Below are positions 58,220 to 64,000 of a stretch of 64,000 nt of DNA, in pieces. The position numbers were made by a program, and so were the translations under genes. Location of the stretch: the NCBI RefSeq assembly GCF_000485595.1, contig NW_014577313.1:70562-134561 (forward strand). Reading direction: 5' to 3'. Numbering within the stretch: position 1 is the stretch's first letter; the number at the start of each line of letters is the position of its first letter. The DNA comes from Priapulus caudatus. Taxonomy: Eukaryota; Priapulida; Priapulimorpha; Priapulimorphida; Priapulidae. The notes below the pieces were generated by a model. The model was given only the letters and a program-made list of their open reading frames with translations, was not told where the DNA came from and searched no databases.

Positions 58220-59769
58220 TCACTTATTATTCAAATACGGATACAGCATGGGACTAGGCATTCCAGGCAGTACGCCCATGTATGCCCCCTGCTGTATCAG
58301 GTCCTTGTACGCTGCTGCGTGCATCGCCGGTGCCCCCTGGTGAAGCAGATCCTTGTACGCAGCCACGTGCATTGGTGGTGCCCCCTGGTGGAGCAGGTCC
58401 TTGTACGCGGCCGCGTGCATTGCTGGCGCCCCCTGCTGTATCAGGTCCTTGTACGCGGACGCGTGCATTGCTGGCGCCCCCTGCTGTATCAGGTCCTTGT
58501 ACGCGGCTGCGTGCATTGCAGGTGCCCCCTGCTGTAGCAGGTCCTTGTAGGCTGCCGCGTGCATTGCCGGCGCCCCCTGGTGCATCAGCTGGTCGGGGTG
58601 GAAGGCCTGCATCTGAGCAGCCTGCTGTGCCATCAGGTATTGATACACCTGCGCACTCGGGAACATGTGCTGAGGAAAGATGGAGGACACGCCCGCGCCG
58701 CCGCCGCCCCCGGCCCCGCCGCCAGAGAACGCGTCGTGAGAGGTCGGCTGGAGGTCGCGCAGCGCCGGCGGCGAAGAAGACCTGCGGGGCGGCGACCGAC
58801 GATTCGCGGCATCCTCGCCGTCGCCACGACGACCGTCGTGCGGGCTGTGCACTCCGTTCGTGCGCGCCGACGTCCCTCCTCCTCCTCCTCCTCCTCCTCC
58901 TCTCGCCTCCGCCGCTCCGCCGTCCTCGCCGCCGTGCTGCAGGCGAAACAGTCTGCTGGCGATACTGGAGATCTTGTCTCCCGTGCGCAACACCTTCCCG
59001 CCACCGCCGCCGCCACCGCGCGACCGCCACGCCGCCGCCTCCTCCGCCGTCTGCCTACGCTTCACTCCGCCGCTACTACTACCGCTGGCTGCGGCATCGT
59101 CACGTGCGGAGGGGCCCGGCGGGGAAGAGGAGGGGCCCGGCGGGGGCGAGGAGGCCCGTGGTCTCGTGCTCAGGTCCAGCACCTCCTCCTCCTCCTCCGT
59201 CGCGCGGCCGCCGTACGAGAGAGGCCGCGCCGCCGCGGCGACGACGTACGCGTGGGCGGGCGGGATCGCGAGCCACGCAGCGGCCGCAGCGCGATGCGTC
59301 GCCGCGGCGCCCGCGCGGCTGTGCGGGGGCTGACGCGACGTAAACGGCGACATCGCCGCAGCGGCAAGCGTCCCGCCAGGGGGCGCTGTCCGCTCGTGCT
59401 CCAGGGCGACGGCGGCTCGGCGGGTTGAGTCCGAAGGTGTGCGGTCGCCGTGACGACCGGAGGCGGGGAGTGTCAGACGATGGTGGGATCGCATCGCTGA
59501 GTCACCCGTCTTGATTGCACTGTGCGGCGGCTGCGGCGCGAGGGAGACGGGAGACGATAGACCGACGCCCGTCTTCTGCTTGTCGCCATGGCGATCCAAG
59601 AGCATCGGCTGGAAGATGGCGGACTGAGCGGCGGTCACCTGCAGCCGCTGGTTGATCATCGCCTCGTGACGCGCCTAAAACACAAGAACGTCGGTGTGAT
59701 GCGCCCGTAGTGAAACAAACGAGAATGTCAGTGTGACATGCCTACAGTAGAAAACACAATAGGTGAGTG

Positions 59770-59819
<50 letters not shown>

Positions 59820-62800
59820 GGGGATGGAGGGGGGAGACAGAGAGAGAGAAAGAGAGAGAGAGAGAGAACTGACAGAAGGGGGGAAAGTGAGACAGTGAAG
59901 CAAGGGGGTGTGGGAGAAGCCCACCTTTCCATGAGCGAGTTGCATTTCTTTCCACTGCTGCTCCTGAGCGTGAATGTGTGGCTTATGTCCTTTCTGTAAG
60001 CAAGCAGATAACAATACACATGTATAAATGCACTCTTTTGCATCAGCTCATATGAATATTGCACGTTTGCACGCCCAAAATTCTACGGCACTTTGTTACT
60101 AAGCACCATTTTTAGAACGTCCTCTCGTAAAAATGATTGACTAAAGCTACCTATTAATCATATGTAATGGATAGGTCCACTCTTGGAAAGTCGTCTGCAC
60201 CACAATAACTAACGTGTACACAGAGATACCACCACAGAGCGAAACAACCCAGAAAAACTTTCTATACGGTGTGTGATGTGCGCTAGATCTACCTTTCTCT
60301 CTTTGGCCGTATCTTGCTCTTGGTCCGCAGAGATTTGAGTATCGACTTTGGCAGAGAGTTTGGGGCAGAGTTGTGTCAGTATGGGTTTACTGAGTGGTTC
60401 ACCGCGTCTGTGTTGCTCATACAGCAGCAACAACCTAGAAAACAAGCGCAACTGTCAGTATACATTCACATACACATATACAGTATACCTACCACATGTA
60501 CACTGTTCACACACGCGCATACATACAGCCAGAAGTGTATAAAGCTTTTGAGCTCAGGTTTATTGAGGTAAACATAGTAATTCATAGGTAGGTCTATAAG
60601 CATGGATAGACCTATAAGGTCACCACATCGTGCATTCACATATACACACACACATGCACGCAAACACACACACGAACGCATGCGCGCACGCACACACACA
60701 CACATACAGACACATACTATGCATACACGCATAAACATATATATATATATCTAATATATATTTGAGTTCGTATGTATGTATCTATCTATGTATGTATGTA
60801 TCTATGTATCTTCCCTATAGGCGGCCAAACCGCCCAAGCGATCTGGATGCAATTTTACTAGGGCCAGTCTGTTATAACCGGAGAGGAGTGTTCCTAGGAT
60901 GAAAAAAAAACTGGTAACGTGAAACTCAACCGAAAAGTCGGTTAATTCGTCAATCTTCCACATTCGAATAGACTCACTGCACGTGCTGCCTACAGACAGA
61001 AAAACCTCATGACTATTTTTGCCCTCACCTCATGATCTCATCAAGGCCTGCTGGTATTGTGAAAGGAACCGAACCGAAAATCATACTAAAAACAGAGCAT
61101 AACCAGGACTCAAGTCATCAGAGGTTAGCTACTCAACTCTTGAGTTCAGAGATTCAGTTTCAGATTGCTAGCGTATCTCATGAATGATGTGTACACCTTC
61201 AAAGTATGCATTTTCTGATTCACGTTACAAAAATGTTCTTAATAATTCAATGTGCATGGCGTGGGCGGTTCGGTGCGCGCCAGCATTCACTGAACAATAT
61301 CCCAGTGGACACCGACCACTCGGCGTGGCCTGGTCTCTATCATAATACGTACTATTATGAAGTTACTTTTATTAGCCGTGGTACGCGCGCTCTCACATAT
61401 GGTTATAGCTGCCTGTGGGGAGGTGCAAGAGTTCAGATATTAGGTCGCCCAGGATCTTACATACATATATTCCACAGAGGAGAATACACGAAAAACTATT
61501 GTTTATCAGAGGCTTTTGAAGATGAAAGTCCAACCATTCGTACATGTGTTTTATAATTAATAATCTTTTTGTTATGTTCACACATATTTATTATGTCCAG
61601 GTTCTAAGTTGGGCTTTTGGTGCTGCTCTATAAATGTACTATAACGGAACAGGTTTTTTTCCCAGTGGTCTTATTATTTATATAGACTGATTTTACTAAA
61701 TATTGATATTGTTGTGCATGTTTATTGGTCGATTTGTTAACCATGTTCCCTATTGTGTTCCTATAAGTGTAGTGAGTTGGTAGCCGATTTTACCAGCGCA
61801 GCGGAGTCCAGCGGTAAGTATAATATATATATATATCACACAATACTATCAGGAGTAGATATAGGGAAGGAAATGTAGACATCAATAAACATGAGAGGAA
61901 ATTCGATCATTTACATTTAGACCCTTAAAATACCTACGATATTAGCTTGACGCGTAAGTCTCAGTTCTCTCAGCCGATTTGGAGTACAAGTTACGACACA
62001 TGCCACTATCAATTGGACTAGCATCGTGCGAATCAAGTTATCCTGCTAGTATACCACGAAGCAATCCCGGAGATGACAGTACATAAAACGTACGACGACG
62101 ATTTATCCATTCTTTGGCTCATCCGAGTCCGGATTGCCCGACTATATTCAACCAAAAGGCAGATACTAAGCGCGCAATTGGATCGGTCGGGCAATGTATT
62201 AGCTCGCGGGAGAGTTTGGCCGATCTGTGTCTGATTGCGTTGCTTGTACGCGCGAGCCGCTGCGTTGCGTAGGGGCTGCAGCTATAATGCCAGTAGACAG
62301 GTATGTAGCTGGATGTACCGGTGAGTCAAAACGGTTATTCTCGCGATAGTGTTGCGACTTGATGCTGGTTGCATGCCTAATCTCCCAGCGGCAGCCACAT
62401 GGCCTCAACCGCGTTTAGCAACTAGCGCCGTCTAGTTAGCTGCCTTTTGTTTGACATATGGCGGGCACTTGGGCTCGCAGTTGATGGCAAGGAATGCGGA
62501 ATGGATCGTTTATCACAGCGTCGTCGTTTTAGTCTGTGATTCTCCGGGGATTGACTTGTGTATCTGGAGAGAAACTGATTTCGCACTGATGGCTAGGCGA
62601 ATGTTTTTATATTATTATCTACTGGTGTGCGATTTGAGGCTCAAGGTTGGATGAGTTACGCGTAGTAAATCGCTAAAGGGTATTTTAAAGGCTAGTAAAT
62701 GACGAATTTCCCTTGTTTATTGATGTCACACTCCTTCCCTATTATCTACTCCTGCTACAATGTACATGGTAGGCCTACAAAAGGGGTAACAAACTATGGA

Positions 62801-62983
62801 TGAAGCAATGTATCACGATGTTAACCTATGTTGAGGGTTGCCAAACAATCACATGGCGCCACCTATGTTTAACACGCTGACTTACTTCTCGTACAGGCGT
62901 CGCGTGCTGGTCGCAGCACTGGTGTTGCCAGGGTGACCGCCCATCTTATCGTAGATGTGCTTCCAGAGCCGCCTGGCGGTGAC
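58220..62983 (-). CDS. ARID5: ARID5-like transcription factor, four 3' exons (partial)
   Basis: Exons 62983-62886, 60434-60293, 59993-59925 and 59674-58220 have matching phases and GT..AG borders; 587 residues are in the window. The first exon is the C-terminal half of an ARID DNA-binding domain (TARRLWKHIYDKMGGHPGNT then SAATSTRRLYEK). It continues in exon 2 with LLLLYEQHRRGEPLSKP, the arrangement seen in ARID5A/B rather than ARID3. The last exon has a CtBP-type motif (VLDLSTRP), a KRRQ basic patch, poly-Gly and Ser/Pro tracts, a 16-residue repeat array and the C-terminus MLYPYLNNK. ARID5 proteins bind AT-rich DNA and recruit chromatin regulators. The first ARID half and N-terminus lie beyond 64000 or were not recognised. 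Confidence 0.9.
58301..58588 (-). repeat. 48-bp coding repeat in ARID5
   Basis: Six exact-period units encode LLQQGAPAMHAAAYKD with small changes (HQ for QQ, PPMHV in one unit), followed by a truncated unit LIQQGAYM. Nucleotide identity is high, so expansion is recent. Confidence 0.95.
59770..59870. repeat. GA microsatellite in ARID5 intron
   Basis: GAGA tract between exons 59674 and 59925. Confidence 0.85.
60435..62885. other. ARID5 intron
   Basis: Contains CA/GTGC repeats (60640-60715) and TATG repeats (60768-60805). A 116-codon plus-strand frame at 61206-61556 has no recognised domain. No ARID exon seen. Confidence 0.5.
61206..61556 (+). CDS. Unrecognised 116-codon ORF in the ARID5 intron
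   Basis: An ATG-to-stop frame on the strand opposite to ARID5, not composed of simple repeats, with aromatic- and glycine-rich segments (LYHNTYYYEVTF, YSCLWGGARVQ). I do not recognise it. It could be an exon, a transposon fragment or chance; no splice or promoter evidence was found. Confidence 0.15.
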   Translation: MHFLIHVTKMFLIIQCAWRGRFGARQHSLNNIPVDTDHSAWPGLYHNTYYYEVTFISRGTRALTYGYSCLWGGARVQILGRPGSYIHIFHRGEYTKNYCLSEAFEDESPTIRTCVL

Positions 62984-63359
62984 CTGCAAAAGGTTAAAAG
63001 TGAAGGCAACCTCGTCCCCAGGAACAACGACGTTCGTGTGCAACCTCTACCTTATTATAAGCTGCCGACAATGTCAGACAATGCGAACGTATCTCATTCC
63101 CATGCCGGATCGCGCGAAAAATTAACAAAACGCGAGGAGAACGACAAGGACGCGGCTTTACTTACAAGCAGACTCTCTCTCCCGTCTTGCGATTGCCGCG
63201 TGTAAAAGCAGACAAACAAGAGAACGCTTAGCTAACGTGCAGAAAACACAGCGAGAGCTCAACAGAAGGCCGAGCTACCACGGCACAGGATAACATCGTG
63301 TAGGATTCGACCTTATTTTGGACGATTTTCTGACAATCACGAGGAGACTGCATACGCTA

Positions 63360-63950
63360 CTAGTAGAGGTGGGAAGATGTAGGAGGTGGTGGTGCAGGAG
63401 ATGGAGACAAAAGTAATGGGGGAGATACAGAAGGATCTGGTGGGGGAGATAGAGGAGGAGGAGGAGGAGGAGGTGATTGGGGGAGCTAGAGGAGGAGGAG
63501 GAGGTGATTGGGGGAGCTAGAGGAGGAGGAGGAGGTGATTGGGGGAGCTAGAGGAAGAGGTGTTGCAGCAGATGGAGAAAGAAATGGCGAGGGAGACAGA
63601 GGAGGGGCGGCGAGGGATGTAGAAGAGGTGAAGGGGACATGGAAGAAGAGGAGGAAATCGTGGGGTAGATAGAGGAGGAGGAGGAGGAAGAAGAAGTGGC
63701 GGGAGATATAGAGGTGGTGTGGGAGAGATAGAGGTGGTGGTGGTGAGCGAGATAGAAAAGATGGAGGAGAGATAGGTGGCAGCAGCAGGGGAGATAGAAG
63801 AGGAGGAGTTAGGGAGAGAGAAGAAAGGGTTGGAGGTGAGGGGGTAGCGGAGGTGGAGAGGAGATAGGGGAGGCGGAGGGGATATAGAGGAGGTGGAGGG
63901 GAGATAGAGGAGGTTGCGGTGGGAGAGACAGAGATGGTGGATGAAGTCTA
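63360..63950. repeat. GGA/GGGGGAGATAGAGGAGG purine-rich minisatellite
   Basis: GGAGGAGG runs with a repeated unit GGTGATTGGGGGAGCTAGA (three copies at about 63470-63550). It lies upstream of the ARID exon, within an ARID5 intron. Confidence 0.8.
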
Positions 63951-64000
63951 GCCGGTAGTCACAATACCGCCAGTAAATCCAGGTAGAAAACGTAGAATTA

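Noticed and set aside
58254-59428. Large Arg/Pro/Ala-rich ORFs overlapping ARID5
   Set aside because: Alternative frames of GC-rich ARID5 coding sequence; only the 58220-59674 minus frame has phase-correct splicing and the ARID5 context.
1-64000. tRNA or rRNA genes
   Set aside because: No cloverleaf with GGTTCGAATCC-type B box and no ribosomal RNA core sequence was seen by eye; a dedicated scan was not possible.

Overview
This is nuclear DNA from an invertebrate animal. Genes have many short GT..AG exons, intergenic DNA is rich in microsatellites, and there are several families of small inverted-repeat transposons. A chemosensory-type ionotropic receptor gene points to a protostome. A marine worm such as a priapulid would fit, but the species cannot be fixed from the sequence alone.

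I could rebuild five gene loci. (1) MTAP, methylthioadenosine phosphorylase, minus strand: five 3' exons at 557-2953 and two 5' exons at 28789-29043, with a frame-broken second copy of those two at 12969-13232. (2) An ionotropic-receptor (IR) gene present as four partial or damaged copies: plus strand at 3297-5060 and 8808-10060, minus strand at 10263-11192 and 25275-27088. (3) RMND5, the RING subunit of the CTLH/GID ubiquitin ligase, plus strand: exon 1 at 21304 and again at 32461, exons 2-5 at 35680-37846, exons 6-9 at 47069-48889, and a damaged copy of exons 6-9 at 39576-41988. All phases agree and the joined CDS is 391 codons plus stop. (4) An intronless 834-residue gene on the minus strand (51228-53732) joining about eight ankyrin repeats to a Mab-21/cGAS-like nucleotidyltransferase whose catalytic acids are all present, with a damaged partial copy at 44483-46005. 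(5) The 3' four exons of an ARID5-type transcription factor (58220-62983, minus).

The layout is a mosaic of duplicated blocks. Block 3297-8390 is an inverted copy of about 21835-26880. Block 11080-21760 is repeated directly as about 27000-32930. Block 38600-46005 is repeated directly as 46017-52654. In most pairs one member is 'noisy', with scattered one-base insertions that break exons, while the other is open. Two N gaps (8783-8807 and 46006-46016) lie at block edges. The simplest reading is gap filling with unpolished long reads plus uncollapsed haplotypes, so gene copy number should not be taken at face value.

MTAP and RMND5 are head to head, with their 5' ends separated by a region full of foldback elements. 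A 4.6-kb terminal-inverted-repeat insertion carrying about eight satellite units of 214-239 bp is present in one block copy and absent from the other. RMND5 and the ankyrin-cGAS-like gene converge. The IR gene lies inside a large MTAP intron on the same strand. The most noteworthy item is the ankyrin-cGAS-like fusion, a plausible nucleotide-second-messenger immune sensor.
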